Shown here in pieces: positions 1-13,991 of a stretch of 64,000 nucleotides of DNA (within the stretch, counting starts at the first letter, position 1; each line of letters starts with the position of its first letter). The stretch is taken from the NCBI RefSeq assembly GCF_002443255.2, contig NW_019211455.1:25522479-25586478 (forward strand). Direction: 5' to 3'. Below the pieces are notes generated by a model that ran no database searches, was not told the origin of the DNA, and was given only the letters and a program-made list of their open reading frames with translations. A program made the translations under genes and the position numbers. The stretch comes from Varroa destructor. Lineage: Eukaryota; Arthropoda; Arachnida; Mesostigmata; Varroidae.

Positions 1-3000
1 CGATGCGAACGTGATGGCCTCAGCCTCATAAGATATATATCATTACAAAATGTTGTGAAATCCATGCATCAATATTCCTCAATGAAAAAGTTTCACTGAA
101 TGTTTTTCGTTTTTACCCCGTCCAACGAGACACTCATTGCTATTTTTGGTAGCAACAGCAGTGGTCAGAAAGTTGAGACCTTGGCTTTGTGTTGAATGCT
201 ACAACTAAACGATAATCGAAGTATCTAGTTGCCTTTGGATTTAAGTTTGGGCGTGTGATGGTGACTCAGATATAAGTTTGCCGCAGGGTATCATTCATTA
301 TTTCATCGGTCCCGGATAGTCTATTTGGCCCGTTGTCATCGTTGGTTGCTCTGTTCTGAACCGTACTACAAGGAACCGCCGGTGCCACTTACTGTGTTAA
401 CACCGTAGCTCGCTGTCTCTCGTAACCTGCTGCTCCTGAAGCACACAAACAATATCGGCGTGCAGTATTTCTCTGCTACCCATTTATCAACAATAGCATT
501 TCAACCTAAACAGCAGAAACAAAAACAAAAAAGTAGTTACATTATTGTGTCGGCAATAGTCATACAGTTATCATAGACTTACTACTGGCTGGTAGAAGAT
601 CTATCGCTCACTAGTCCTGTTCAGCTTAGGATCGATAGTTTGGTCAATTGACGTAGGATTAATACCTGTGGATCGAGACTACCCTATCGCAGCCTCATTC
701 AGCTGGAGGCTTCGAACGTTGGGTTTTAGCCAATTGAGATAGACTCATGCAAGCGCCTGTTCGTGGTGAGCAAAAGAGAATGCGATCGAATACTTGTGGT
801 CACTAGATATACTGTTTTGTTATTAATAAAAACCCGTAACTGAAAAACATAAAGATTAACCAAATCCAATAGCTATTATTATTATTACCTTTTCCGCCCA
901 GATTCGACTCACACACGGTATCACTCGAAGCAGGAACTCGTTATTTCCAGAATAAATTGTTTTTATCATTACGTGAAGAAAATAGGTATGGCAAAGGTGT
1001 TTATCATTCGAACATTGTAAGTTTGCACAATTATCGGTCCAAATAACAGCACGACACGTAGGCGTACGCATGAATAACGCAAACAACAATGCCACCCATT
1101 GAAATTACTATTTGAGTTTAGTATAATTTTTATAAACGGCATCTAAATAGAGCTGGTTTTGATGAAGCGCAAATAGTCTACGGACAATGCTATTAAGCAT
1201 AGTGGCTGTGTGCACTCGAGAGGATTCGAAAACAACGAGATGCATAATTTCGAAATACGTATAGTAGACGGCGTTGCATCAGATCAGGTACTCCCAAAAG
1301 ATCAGTGATGCCAATAGTAATTCTATTGGACAACGCGCGTTTACGTAGGTCACCCTGTTGTTCCACATGCGGCCGAGCTTTTCCTACAACAATTCTCGTC
1401 TGTTTGACGAGAGCTGCCCGTGCATGTTTGTGCGTAAAACTTGTGAGTGATTGTTTTCCCCGAATGCACACTTTCATTTAATATAGTTTCTAACATGTAT
1501 TATATTGCTCGCAAGCTAATTGACTCAGCTGAGTCGCCGATTCTAGATATATCGTCCTTGACTGTTATTCAGACGTGCATTGTCACCTGAACGAGTAACA
1601 GTAGCAGTTAGGCCAGAGTGTCTTGTCAACAAAGTAAACACACCTTTTTTTTTGTAGTCAATGGTACACGACGGTCGTCTAGTGAACTCGGTCGACGGGC
1701 GCTCGCTGCCTGTAAACAATGGATATTGCGTGTTCACAGAGAGATTTCATCCTCTTTTCTCTAGAGTTGCACCTTCAGACACACCATCGTTCGCTGCTAC
1801 GAGCATATCGCACACTGGCAAACGCCTCGGAATTTCTTTCTTTATCTAGATATAAAAGTTAGCGAAAATATCTCGATTATGGCGCTAAGGTGAGCGACTC
1901 GCGGAATGTTCAAGCAGAGCCTTAATCGTTCTGATGCTACAGTAAAGCAAGATCTAGAATCTGTTGGGTGACAGAATTTAATGGTATCTTGACGGATCTG
2001 GGTTGCTTGATCATTGCTATAAAATATGATTCTGAAGAGGCAATGCTGAAACAAATTGTCGTAAGGCAGAGCGAGTCGAGCGAATTACTACTATATCAGT
2101 GCCAGCCATCATAGGCCAATATATAGATACCTCAACGCTTGCAGTGAATATTGTATGTAGGTAATGACTTCTTTCTATGTTGCACAGGCACGCATTTTCG
2201 CGCGTTACGTGTTTCTTCTACCACCTAATGACTAGCAGATGCCTAGCTCGTCCATCCGGCATTTCATGCTGTATCCATCGATTGGACAGTTTTTTTTCCA
2301 TAATGGACGTACATGCTATCGCAATGTACGTCTATTATGGAATTTATACGTAAACGTAAAATACGTGAGAAGTGTTCCGATATTTGTGCCGATATTATCC
2401 ACAAGGTATATTCCGTTGATCTTGAGTGTAATAGATGACCGATTAAGTGCATGCTATCAATATACTCGTAGATCGCCAGGGTTATAGGGGGAAAAGTTGA
2501 GGTTAAATCCTAGGGGTGAATAGCTACAGCCTAATGCCGTACTCATGAACAAAGCCGTTGTAAGCATCTTTTTTTTTTTTTGTAACATTTTTTTTTGAGT
2601 ACAAAAGTTGCTGTTCCGTCGTTCTATGATTTGTACAATGCTTCATCTTGATGTGATTGTACTCCATATGACAAACATTTTCAAGCGGCAATTCGCCCTG
2701 CAAGAGTATGAATGCCCCTACGGCGATAAAGCGTTACCTAGGGTTAGGTCATTCTTTGTCTAATTAAGAACGATGGTGTACGAGAACGGCTGTTTCGAGA
2801 AATTAATTATGACTAAGATTTGCTTCAATATTGATCTTAGAGGAGGGACGTTTCGTGGCACCGAAGAGGGTTCAGACGTGCCCGTCGAATTCAGAAACAT
2901 TCTATTGAGAACTGCTAAGAACTCAGACCAAGTTGTAATTCGAATACGCTTTCCCTATAAATATAGCAATGGTCTCTAGCAGAATATGAGAGAGAAAGCT

Positions 3001-6000
3001 GACGGCCGAATATCGTTGCCAAGTACGAAGTAGAAGAGTAATTTGACGTATTCACAAAGATGTCTACCGTTAGAGTCGCCGCTAGCAGTATTTGAGTTTG
3101 CTTATCTTCGAGAAGACTTGCACAGTTGCGTTCGGAATGACAAAATCTTGGTTAAATTGACGCGTTTTGCTTAAGGCAACGACAAGGGCGAACGTGATTT
3201 TGTGGCACGCAACGTACTACTAGTGATCAAATAATCTCGCGGAAACAAACAAGTGCAAAACGTCTATTGCGTGTCTCACATACGAATTTCTATTGCGTAA
3301 GTATTATTTCGGCAATGTTCTATTACTTGAAGAGGGAAACAATAGTAAATCTCACCGCACTTAGTTTATTCCCATAATAGCAAGTGTCCTGCAAAACACG
3401 TTCATATAAACCTTTACGAACCCAACGTTACGAACACACACTAGCTAGCTCACCTATAGGCCTAGGTAAAAATATTTTCGAGCTATGCGATATAGTAACC
3501 TGTACAAATTCAGGGTCCCAAGTGTGGTTATTCATGCAGTAGATCATGCTGTAGAATTTTTTCTGGCCTTCTTTTTTCAAATCATTGTGATAGTCGATTG
3601 AGACTTCAGAGCTCGATCGTCTTAACAGGCTCCATTTAAGGCCTCGTTGTCACACGACTGATTCAATTAATCAAATAACCTTATTTCGTGTACTCAAGCA
3701 ATCGTCACTTGACACCCGCCGTTGGCAGAATTCGACGGCTCCAAAGCTCACCGGTTTTAGAAGAGACATTTCGAAGGCGCACTAACTTCCGTATTCGGTA
3801 GATCTGAGTTAAAATTTGATTCTTACTCAGATGCGTCTGAGTGCGAATCTGGCTTGGCGGTCTTTCGGATTCTTTCCAAATGCGATGCACGTAGGAATAA
3901 AGCGGGAAAGCGCTGAAAGATATTTGAAATAGTCATATTACAGACCTCGAGAGACTATCGAAATCATACTTCAATCATATTTAGCTCTACATAAATAGAT
4001 TAATAGCAAAAATGCAGCTAACTCTGATCGTAGGTATCTTTGGGTTACCACATACTGTATATAAGCGAATTCGAAGTAGCATTTTCAGCTTAATTGCAAA
4101 AATATAAGGCAGCTTGACGAAATGTTAACACTTGGATTGCAATGGAATGGAGCCCTTCGAAAGCATTTGGTAATAACCTGACATAGTGAAATAGGCGCAC
4201 AAAAGACGTTCAAAAGCGCCCACTACACGAAGGGTCCAACACAATATTTTTAGGTTTATATATTTTTTTCGACGCTTCGTATATTATATAGTTGCTTTGG
4301 TTTACCTCTATTGGTTGTGGAACATTGGTAGCGTTTTCGTCTGCTAAATCCAGTAAAAGGTGGTGTAAACCCAGAATTATAGAGATCTTATATGGTAACG
4401 ATGTTAACAACATTTAAGATAAATTGCACCGAAATTTTCTGTCCTGTACTTCTTGTCAAATAACATGAGTGTCTAATCATAATTTTTCCATAGAATATCA
4501 TACCCTGATACTTCAAACAAAACACAGGCGCGTAATAATAGTTTTAAATCTATTGTGTACTCTAACCGAAGATGAAAAATAATTATATAATTAGAACCGT
4601 GACACTATTTAAAAATATAAAAAGTCCATTTTAAACGTTTTTATCATAAACGATAAGAGATTAGAGCTTAGTACCACCAGCTTCCTCCAAGTTTCATGCT
4701 GTTGTTGTTATTATTATTATAGGTGAGTTCGAGTAAAATGATGAGGTTCTACTAGGACTTAGTTTGGACATTTGGGTTTATTAAATAGGATCGCTATGGC
4801 AGCCTAGATTATTACAAGAGGATCCAAAGTCAACGATCCAGAGGAAATGAACAAGGCTAAACCTCAATTCCGTTAGCTGCATTTATCCCGTTATCGTCTT
4901 CGTTTTTTCCGCTGTAATCCACTACGAATCATATGATCAACGCATTTATAACGCAGTATCTAGCGACCATCTGTGGTCGGCACCATTGAACAAAATGACG
5001 TAAGTGAATCCGGTGCGATTGTTGTAAAATGCCGATGGAGGCGGACAAAAGCAGTGAAGCGTCTACTTACCACTCTAGTCTAATATCATAATACGTGTGT
5101 GATGGCTCAGTCTACCCTCACTGTCGATTTACTCCACTTTTAAGTTAGTTCGAGACGACGAATTAGCGCGGGATACCAGTGGCTGCAGTGCCCTCAGCAC
5201 GTACACGTTCGATGGCAACGTGCTATCTGAAAGCAGTGACGGTTACGGTGATACCTGCGCGCCAACAAGGCATTATTCAGGATGCCAATTGGCTATTACA
5301 ATCGGGCCTTTGCGGGCGTGCCGCTCCTGTTCCGGATGTCAATTGTTTCAATGCTCCTAATGCTTGCCAGCGCGCAGCGTCGTCACAGTTTTCACGCGCT
5401 TTCAACGTGACATCACCCTTACCATTTCGGCGATAGTCCAGCATAAGCAGTCATACACACATCCAATGAATTAAAGGGGTCTTCAAGCGCATAGTTTCTA
5501 CCTATTATCTGGTTAGCTATCTGACGATTGCTGTTCAGATGACGATCCGCTAGCTTCGTGAAACAGCCACGATCTTCTCGAAAGTGAAACACTATATGCA
5601 TTTGGCTCCAGCGCTTCGTCACCAAAACGGCGATGAGCATATTCTAGTAACGTACTGACTGAACAGCACATGGAATACGTCTGATAAGGATTTAGCAGTG
5701 AAGTAACGGTTTGCTTTGAATAACATTAAACGTAATAGAGACAATAATGTAACACATGGCAGATTTTCTTCTTATTATTTTGTCCACTAACGAAATGTGT
5801 TAAGAACAATTGTGTAGTGATAAGCGCAAGAACATTTAGGACTTACCTATGTGAAGACCAAAACGTACGTGGCGTTTGATTTTTAGATAAAAATGGATTA
5901 GCACGAACATTGTGTCCGTTTGTGTCATCAATGCCAAGTCACATCTGACCCGATCTAAAAACATTTAATCCCGTGATTAAATAGGCATAAGCAGTGGCAT

Positions 6001-9000
6001 ATACTCACCTAGTCTACTTGCGGGACTTTGTGTGGTATAAGGGATTAAACAATACTGCAGGATTACTCACTACCAAGTAAAAACAAATACTATCTACCTT
6101 AGTCAGGTTCAGACGTTTTACGCGCAAGCTATCCGCATCCAAAGACTCGTATAGGATATGCTCGTAGCCAAGACGGGATGTTGTCAACCTTTCATGACAA
6201 TGAAAATTATTAGGTGATCTGAGCTACCATTTCGTCTGGTTTGTTTCCGACTATCTTGGTTCGTCGCCGTACAAAAAAAACCTTATATCCTTAGAACTCA
6301 AAGAGGAGGAAGAAGTGAGCATAACCGCTCCTATTAAGGTAAGTTGGTTGACGTTCGTTGGGTTTTCTACAGGGAAGCATGCTCTCCCGAACACAGAGTC
6401 CAGAAGCAGATTTCTAAATAGAGCAGCCTTTTAAAGTGACCTCAGTTATCGACTCTTCTGTGCTCCATCTGTGTCCCGAACTCCTTAGCTCTCTCTTCAC
6501 GAAACGGCTATACCTGAAATATAGCCTCCAACTTCGACATCTGCTGCCGTGTCATTCTTATGAATGAAGCAAGCCTATGCTAATACTTGCCATCCTTCTA
6601 CCTCGATCTATATGACGATCGTCCTAAGCATCGGTCGTTCTATTGGACAACTATTAGCTGGTATTGGGATGCAATGTCGAGCAGTTTTTTTCCTCATGCC
6701 GCTCTGACCAGATTCTAGATATAGATTCTTATTGTTACTATTATTGGGAAGGATAAAACTTCTTCATTATCAAACAAGGAAACGCAATCTCTAGAGTTTG
6801 CAGTGGAGAATTATCCGTGACGCAAAAGGAACCGTGTTTTTAGTTTCCGTGACCATCAACGACTATGTAAACGACTTCCGTTGGTGACCAAACAATATAG
6901 ACACGAACTAAATTATCGAATATGTTGGCATCTGCAATAGGGCAGCAATAAAATATGAAATAATAGATTCGAAGTTGTATAAGCTAAAGCAAAATGACAC
7001 GGATTATCTTGCCGAACCTAATTATGCCCATAAATCGTATGCATGTGTTTATCAGTAATCGAATGCACCCGTGCAACATCGTGCAGTTCACGGTTTTCCA
7101 CCCAAACCCGGTGAACAATACGGGTCCCATTTTGACGTGCGTTCCCAATGTGAACGTCTAAAAATTAAGCTATAACGATAATGCTTGAGATTTATCAAGG
7201 AACATTTCGCTTGAAGCGGCTCAATTCTATTTCCTATGACTTCTGTCTATAAGAGTCCGCTGTCTTAGGTATCGCATCAATAGGGAAATAAGTGAGCTTT
7301 AAACACTAGGTAACTATTTCCTTTTTTAAGGAAAATTTCAACATCTTGTAAAAAAAAAAAAAAAAGAGAGTTACGAGTTTTAAGCATCTGCAAGCAGAAA
7401 TAGAAAAAGATCAACATTGAAACCAGTTGTGAAGTCGTACTGGGGGGTAGGCGTACCCGACGTACTAAATCAATAAGAAAGCGGTTCCTTTTGGTTAGCT
7501 CATTTAAAATTCTTTTCGCCTTTAAAAGAGATTGATCTAACATCTATAATTTGTTCGAAGTTTCGCGAGATCATCAAAACTATATTGGGCCTAATAGTGA
7601 CATGCAACAGGATCACGTTGATCTACCATTTTTATTTAGAGCGTTTGCCAGTTTCCATCTGTCGACCTAAGTTTAGCCGTAGTTTTATTGACGGTTTCAC
7701 GGCGTGTTAGAATTTCTTCATTGATTAGTCCTATCAGAATTCACTCCCATATAGCAATGAGATAACATTGCTGTTTGTCAGCAGGGTTCGAGCGCGAATC
7801 CGTAGTAGCCAAAACTAGTAAAAGATGGATCGTTTATAAGCCAGATAGGTGAGCTATCTAAAAATGCGGATAAGTGCCAATGTGACCTGCTATTTACAGA
7901 TAGAGCAGTAATAAGTAGCTTAAGAACAGAACAAAATATCTTAATCTTCTGCGTGGGGGGTTGTTTTTCATGGTAGTCTTTTATAATGGAAAAAAAATCG
8001 TAAATTACTCCTATTGCATCCACAGTACCGAGGACTATCTATCATATGGACCTATTTTTCTGCCGTCCGAACAATAACATGCGTTCTCTTCTGTTCCACA
8101 TTCTAAGGCCTGGCAACTACGTTTCAACTGATCTCCTACAAGGCTTATTGTTCTATCGTTAACGTTTTGCTGGTGCATGCACAATTAGAAATAAACGTAG
8201 GGGGGAGCTCTTGGGGCGATTTGACCAAACTTCCGTGAATACAGCCCGCAGCTCATTGTTATTTGATTGTTACAGAAACACACTAAAAGGTTCTGCTCAG
8301 TTGTTTTTGACTTGATACACAATTTGTACTTCTCCAGCGACAAAGTGACACAGAACGCAATGGGCGGCCGAAAAAGAGCAGTACAGAGATGTGGTATCCC
8401 GACGATTAGTAGTACATTGCTTCAATATATAATACGTTACAAAATGTCACACAACAAATTTCAAAAAAATAACCACTTTATGTATGCTTTGGAGACGAAA
8501 TTCGTATTTTGTTTAGGCAAGACGCTCCAATTTAGCATGAAGGCTTTGCTACAAATAAGATGTTGCCAGCCTCGTATATTTCAATAGAATCTTCGCTACA
8601 TGTGTAGCCATTAAAAATGGCGATGCCTCGCGAACAACCTGCCAATAGACCAAAATAGGTCAAGTCACCCGATGGCTTGGTGGGTAGACGTATAGGTAGA
8701 TACGACGTTTTCCACGCCAATTACGCCCAGTTGCATCGGACAGCCCTGATAAAAGTACAAGTCAAAGAGGGTTATTTCGTGGCGGGTTCAGAGCCGAAAA
8801 AAAAAACTGCTGATGTATCATCGGCGCGCAGTGGATAGATTACGTACAATTAACCCACCTAGTCAATTGTCTACGACTGATAATTTCAAGCAGAAAACTA
8901 GAAATATGTCTCTTATAGTTGTTATTATTATTATTATGCCAAAAAGTATTGAGAAGTATCAAAAAAAATTAAAGGCTCGGATAATTAGTAGTTAAAAGAC

Positions 9001-11958
9001 TGCAGGCGAAAGTGAAGACAGTTCAAATGTTGCCATGAAAACTAAGCCACGAACTTCATCGCCAGTGTACGTAATCATTACAGATTTTGAATAACACGAA
9101 ATAAATAGAGTTTGCTTTAAGCTGCTGAGCTACGGCAGAAGATATTCCTTCTATATATAGCTGAGGGTGTACACTCGTTCCGTGATGATTCTACTAGAAG
9201 TTTCCTGGTACACTTATAAGTTGAATTGAGAAGGGTCTCTTAAAGGAATGTATACAACGCTTAGTTGGTTAAAAGTTTTCTGGTTGACCCTTTTTCCAAG
9301 CGTTATTAACTGCGAAAAAATGCATTCAAAAAAATAATTTGTAGTATGAAAATGTACAAAAAAAAAAATACAAAGGCAACATTGCAGGAATCTTTAGACA
9401 GATCCACCTATGTGCCTTATAATGAATCAGGTAAAGGATCGTTTTGAAACGGACGGTACACGTTTACAGAGTTACAAGGCTGCGGAAGAATACCAATGAG
9501 CTTCATGAGCTAAAAAAGAATACTGAGAATATATAACAAAATATCCCAACAATTTGTAAGTGAGATACATTAGAAGTTTATCGCATTTTAATGTATGAGT
9601 AGAGTATGACACGGACGATGGACGGAAGAAATCAGTTTTCTAAACAACTCTAAGCACGATACACAGTTTTCGGCAGAGTTTATTATTATTGCCCCACTGG
9701 ACGAACGCAACTCTGTGTGTTACGTGTTATTACACCATGTAAATTTACCAAAAAAAAAAAGTTTGCGATACAGTGCGGCATGTCTGCTTTATCACGAATT
9801 CGGTAAAACTTTATGAATTTGATTTCTATCTAGCCATAACAGCTGCAAACATATGTGATAAAAGAAAAAATTATGCATTTTATTACAGATTAACTTACAG
9901 TTTAAATATTAGCTAGATGCAAGTAACGACGTTCCGTGACACTGTGTATACATTTTTAGGACACCCTATGTTAGGTGCCGTTTCGAAACCCCTATAAGAC
10001 GCGCACCTATTCCGCCTACCTATTTACCATCTGTCCTAATGAGACTTGTCTTGGCATCTTAATAAACGGCTTCTCATCAGCCTTACTCATGTGTACGATA
10101 TTGTGCGGATTATCAAAGGCTGGCATCGACAAGAACTAAAGAACTTTACTCGAATCAAAGCAGACGCGATGGCGCTGTCTTCTCTTAGTGATGAACTGGG
10201 CTAGTGCTGAACGATGTACTGTAAAAAAATATCTATGCATTTGTATCATTAGGCAAAGGGTATTGCCGGTTTTCCTTGATTCTTATCGTTCGCCTTACCT
10301 TTTACAGTCTGCTGAAGGGAATTTTATCTCTAGTTCAGACTAATTCTTACACATGTTTCTGACTCACGTTGCCCTCTGTCGGAATATAACAGCCCAGAAT
10401 AGTTTCATCGGGTACAGCAGAGATTACATAACTAACAGAACAACTGGAAGCAGCTTTGCTATGTCTAAAGATAGCATCACTGGCCTAAAGAGTTACTTCA
10501 AACGCTTATTAGAAATCGATAAAGACCTTGCATAGCGAATAACTCATTAAATGGCTAGAATATGGGATGTGTGTGGTCGACTATCGCCGATTTTTTGAAT
10601 CTATAGGGTTTAGAAGTGAATTAGGAGCTTTGGTGTTACGTAAATTGACAACGACTTCCGATACCGAGCCACAGGTAACCGAAATAGCAGATACCTGTTA
10701 GGAACTGTTGCTGGTAACAAAAACTGCTGTCTCTACGCCGATATGAAGCGGAGATATGGGTAAATACACCTAAACCTAGGGCTGAGCCAGCCATCTTTCC
10801 GGGAAAGCCTGGCGAAATTCGAAGGGTCTTATACATTAGAACACATTTGAGAAAAACGAATGGACGATGAAAAACTTGATACGACTTATTATTACGACGA
10901 TATTATTATCAAGTAAACGAAGTAGACAGCTTAGAGTTGCTGTTCTCATAAAGAAAAAATGACTACCGGCACACGTAGCAAAGATAATTGAAGTTCCCCT
11001 GCAAGGGTTTGAAAGGGATTCGCTTTGCACCCACCGTATTCTTTAAATATCGCCTCTACAAATTATTGCCTTCTCTGTTCGTTAACGAGTGAAACTTATA
11101 ACACGATTGTTGGCGATAAAGATGTTTCATAATTAGGCTAAACAAACTTTCCAGTACCACCCCCGAACTCTTAATGTGACAGCTCTTGATAGGTAACGTG
11201 AGAAAAGGATAAAAGGCCATCAAAAATTAGATAGACGTCAAATAAATTTATTAGTAGAATTTAAATGAAGCATTGTTTTTCTTCTCTAATGGAAGAAAAC
11301 ATACATAGGACTTTCCAATCAAATGCATTTTACTCGCAACGAATACGTAAAGTAGGAGGATTCGGCGTGCTACAGCTGACCGCCAGAACAATCGGCATGA
11401 ACCCAAGTAGCGCTGGGTTACACCCAGCAGATACGTTTCTCTTCCTAGCAGGCGTGTGCTGATCACGAAGAGACACCAGAATGTCTAGTTTCGGCACAGG
11501 ATTAGAGGGTGTTGATCGACAAAGGGGGTAGACTCACCACACTGTCCTGTACAATTTCAGTAGCGAAACCCTAGATACGATGGAAACATTAAAAAATATG
11601 GAGTTATTTAAATAATAGTGTGACTAGCAGCTGGTGATTATATGAAGTACCGGGACACATGCCAAGAGACTGGAACCTGTATACACTGTTTGCTATAGAG
11701 AGATAAATCACAAGATAAGCAAGTATAACATGAGATAGATAGTTTTTTTACCCTGTTTCCTTGATTTATGTTATTTTAAGCTAGCATCAACAAAGTAAGA
11801 CGTACTTTGAGTGCACTTTTTACGATACAATAATTCAGACATCTTGCGTTCTCTAGAGAAGCAAATTCTAGCTGAAACTGCAGCGGCTGCTAAAAAATCG
11901 TAAACGTTATTTTGATGATATGACTAATAAACTGCTCGATTCACGTATTGGATTTTAG
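1..11958. other. Upstream non-coding DNA
   Basis: About 12 kb of AT-rich sequence in which I recognise no gene. Open frames are short (about 106 codons or less), overlap on both strands and show no family motif. It contains short homopolymers (T runs near 2571, A run near 7350), ATT/TTA microsatellites near 877, 4705 and 8920, and one clear hairpin at 2296-2342. It presumably holds the promoter and any 5' untranslated exons of the MAM gene, but I could not place a promoter. The ATG of exon 1 directly follows a TTTTAG acceptor-like sequence, so a 5' leader exon may lie somewhere here. Confidence 0.5.
2296..2342. repeat. Imperfect 47-bp hairpin
   Basis: Two 19-base arms (2296-2314 and 2324-2342) are inverted repeats with a single mismatch, separated by a 9-base loop (GCTATCGCA). 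The left arm begins TTCCATAATGGACG. There is no pairing beyond the arms and no terminal direct duplication that I can see, so it is not an obvious MITE. It is too short for a typical microRNA precursor. Confidence 0.8.
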
Positions 11959-12193
11959 ATGCGTCCTCTACTGTTCGCATGTATTTTGATGGCGTCTGGA
12001 GCTTTCGTGCGATCTGTAACTACTACAGTTGCGCCCCCAGCAAATCTAAAACATATGGGACACGGTCACAGCCAGGAAGGAACAGTTGATTGCGACTCTT
12101 CGGAGGAGGAAAGCGATGACGAGGCATTGAAGCGACACGAAATCGTAAAAGCACAGGCTCGGGCCGCTGCACATGCGCGTATGGTTGCCCTCG
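11959..12193 (+). CDS. MAM-domain protein, coding exon 1 (signal peptide)
   Basis: First coding exon of the MAM-domain gene; residues 1-78 plus one base of codon 79. The start is the ATG at 11959, which opens a hydrophobic stretch (MRPLLFACILMASGAFVRS) that reads as a cleavable signal peptide. A Thr/Pro segment and a His-rich segment follow. Next come an acidic patch at residues 44-55 (DCDSSEEESDDE) and a charged, helix-prone tail containing AQARAA. The donor GTACGT follows base 12193 in phase 1 and joins exon 2 in frame to complete a Gly codon. The ATG lies immediately after TTTTAG (11953-11958), so this may be an internal exon whose acceptor abuts the start codon, with a 5' leader upstream. 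The product is expected to enter the secretory pathway. The link to the MAM exons rests on phase and continuity, not on a transcript. Confidence 0.65.
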
Positions 12194-13827
12194 GTACGTA
12201 AACTCGACGTCTGGTTACGTCATATTGTATGCAGGGGGCAAGAAGCATTGGTCCGCCTAAGCACCTTTCGATTTCATGCCTAAGCTTTATGATGTATGTT
12301 TTGTTTTTATAATGTATGACATTCGTTCAAATTATATTGTTGTGTATCTCGTAGTTCGTGTAGCATTTAAAAGCCTATTCGAAATAGCCACCTGTCACCA
12401 CCACTGAACTGCAATAGGTTCAGAAAGATTCATAATGCTGTTGTAGCAACATATTGCAACCATATTCTGATTTCGTGGGCGTGTGTTCAATTCTGGTATG
12501 TACACCTTGTGACCAATCCTTAGTGGCCGCAAACTTAAGTGTGGTTCCCAGGCAACAATCTCCCTATCGAACGCTGGTCGACGATCAGTAAAGTGCTTCC
12601 ATGGATCAGAGATAGTTAGACAGATCACTTTGCATCGAATGAAAAGGCAAAATAAAAACTTGAGCCGATAGAGCTAAAGTGAATAAGGTCAATAGTTCTT
12701 ATTTATATCGGCATACTGAGTAGAGCTACCTACGTACACGTTTCTCTAGGAAATATTTGTCAGTTAGGTGGTCATCATTGGATCCTGCATCATACAATAT
12801 TATTACCTTTGTAAAATAACGCAGAACATTAGAAACAAACATGGATCGCACACGGTAGAGTCCTATTATCTGTCCAGTGGAACAGGGTCTTTCGTAAGCG
12901 GCATGGTGTTCCGAAATTGCTGTTGGCCCCATCCTGACATCAGACAAAGCTTACCCTGTTCCTTTAGCTGCGCCCTATCTAGGGTCACTGTTGTCAATGC
13001 TAGAAACCGATACCCCGGTTCGATATCGTTTGACTGGTCGAACGTGACTCGCTGGACCGAGCGATCCAAAGGAGTTACGTACTTCGATTTGCAAACTAGG
13101 CCATCTGCACGCTGACCTGCCTTCTGGGTCGGGTAAAGCCAATATTGGCTAACTATAATGTATACTTTACTCTTGTAATGGCAGGTACCTAACTTGAAAT
13201 GCTAGTTAGCCCCACTCCCGTAATCGACCTCATTATCGATGTAGCAGTTAGCCCCCACGTAGACGTGAACCGATCGTAGCTTAGAGATAATTCGTCGTTT
13301 CCTTCCTGTTGTTTGCCATGCTTCGCTCGCTGCGTTTTGCCTGATATTTAGCCTTGAAACAGTATTTTTGCTTGTAATCTATTACTTACTAGGAGCGTTG
13401 TCTGTGCAATACGGACCAGAGCACTCATTTATTTATGATAGACTCGTTCTCCGATTTTGTGATAGAATTCTAAATCTTCAGTGAGGTTAACGGATGAGAT
13501 ATTGCATTCAAAATTTTTTTTGTATGCGTGCTGTTTCTTGGGATTCAGTAAAATTGTGTTCGTCATCCTGATATGTCAACGAAGTCATAATAAAATGAAT
13601 GTATAAGTTTTCTGTTTGGAACTTGAGACTGCACGACTATCAACCGGTGTGCGGAAAGGCTGCATTGATTATAGTCAACGAACCAATTTTCCTTGTCAAC
13701 ATCAGTGCTACCATCGCTTTTGTGTGGTTGTAAGCCATTACTAATTGGCCTTGAAAGAGGGGTTCTTCCAGTGTCAATAGTTACAGCGAAGGGTGTCATT
13801 TAGTAACTGTGCGTCCTTTCTTTCGAG
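12194..13827 (+). other. Intron 1 of the MAM gene
   Basis: 1634 bases, from donor GTACGT to an acceptor ending TTTCGAG. No + strand exon was recognised in it. On the minus strand it carries a short serine-protease-like fragment (12866-13069). It also has a 14-bp perfect palindrome, AGCCAATATTGGCT, near 13137-13150. Confidence 0.55.
12866..13069 (-). pseudogene. Serine-protease-like fragment
   Basis: On the minus strand an open frame ending in TAA at 12866 contains the segment TLDRAQLKEQGKLCLMSGWG. The C-x-x-SGWG motif is typical of chymotrypsin/trypsin-fold serine proteases, just before the substrate-binding half. The frame stays open to about 13140, but I see no His, Asp or Ser catalytic motif (AAHC, DIAL, GDSGGP) and no clear splice sites. 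It is therefore best read as a broken gene fragment or relic exon lying antisense in intron 1. The alternative is a chance motif: SGWG alone is expected roughly once in a six-frame translation this large. The flanking residues make chance less likely but do not exclude it. Confidence 0.35.
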
Positions 13828-13991
13828 GTCTGAAACCGAAACCGACGCTAACCCCTCGGCCTGCTGTGGAGGTAGAGAAGCAGGCGCAGGCCAGAGCGGC
13901 AGGTGAGCGGCAACGGATAGCCGTCGTAGAGGCTAGAACCGCGCAACGAGATGGAGAAAGCCTGAGTATTACTCCAGTCAAAGACTATCTG
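13828..13991 (+). CDS. MAM-domain protein, coding exon 2
   Basis: 164 bases encoding residues 79-133. It enters in phase 1 (two bases complete a Gly codon) and leaves in phase 0 at donor GTAAGC after CTG. The acceptor is a pyrimidine-rich stretch ending TTTCGAG, which is unusual because G rather than C/T precedes AG. The peptide starts with a Pro/Lys/Thr linker (LKPKPTLTPRP). It continues as a charged Ala/Arg/Glu-rich, probably helical segment containing AQARAA, the same six residues as in exon 1. It contains no recognised domain and acts as a linker between the signal peptide and the MAM domains. GC content is visibly higher than in the flanking introns. Confidence 0.65.
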
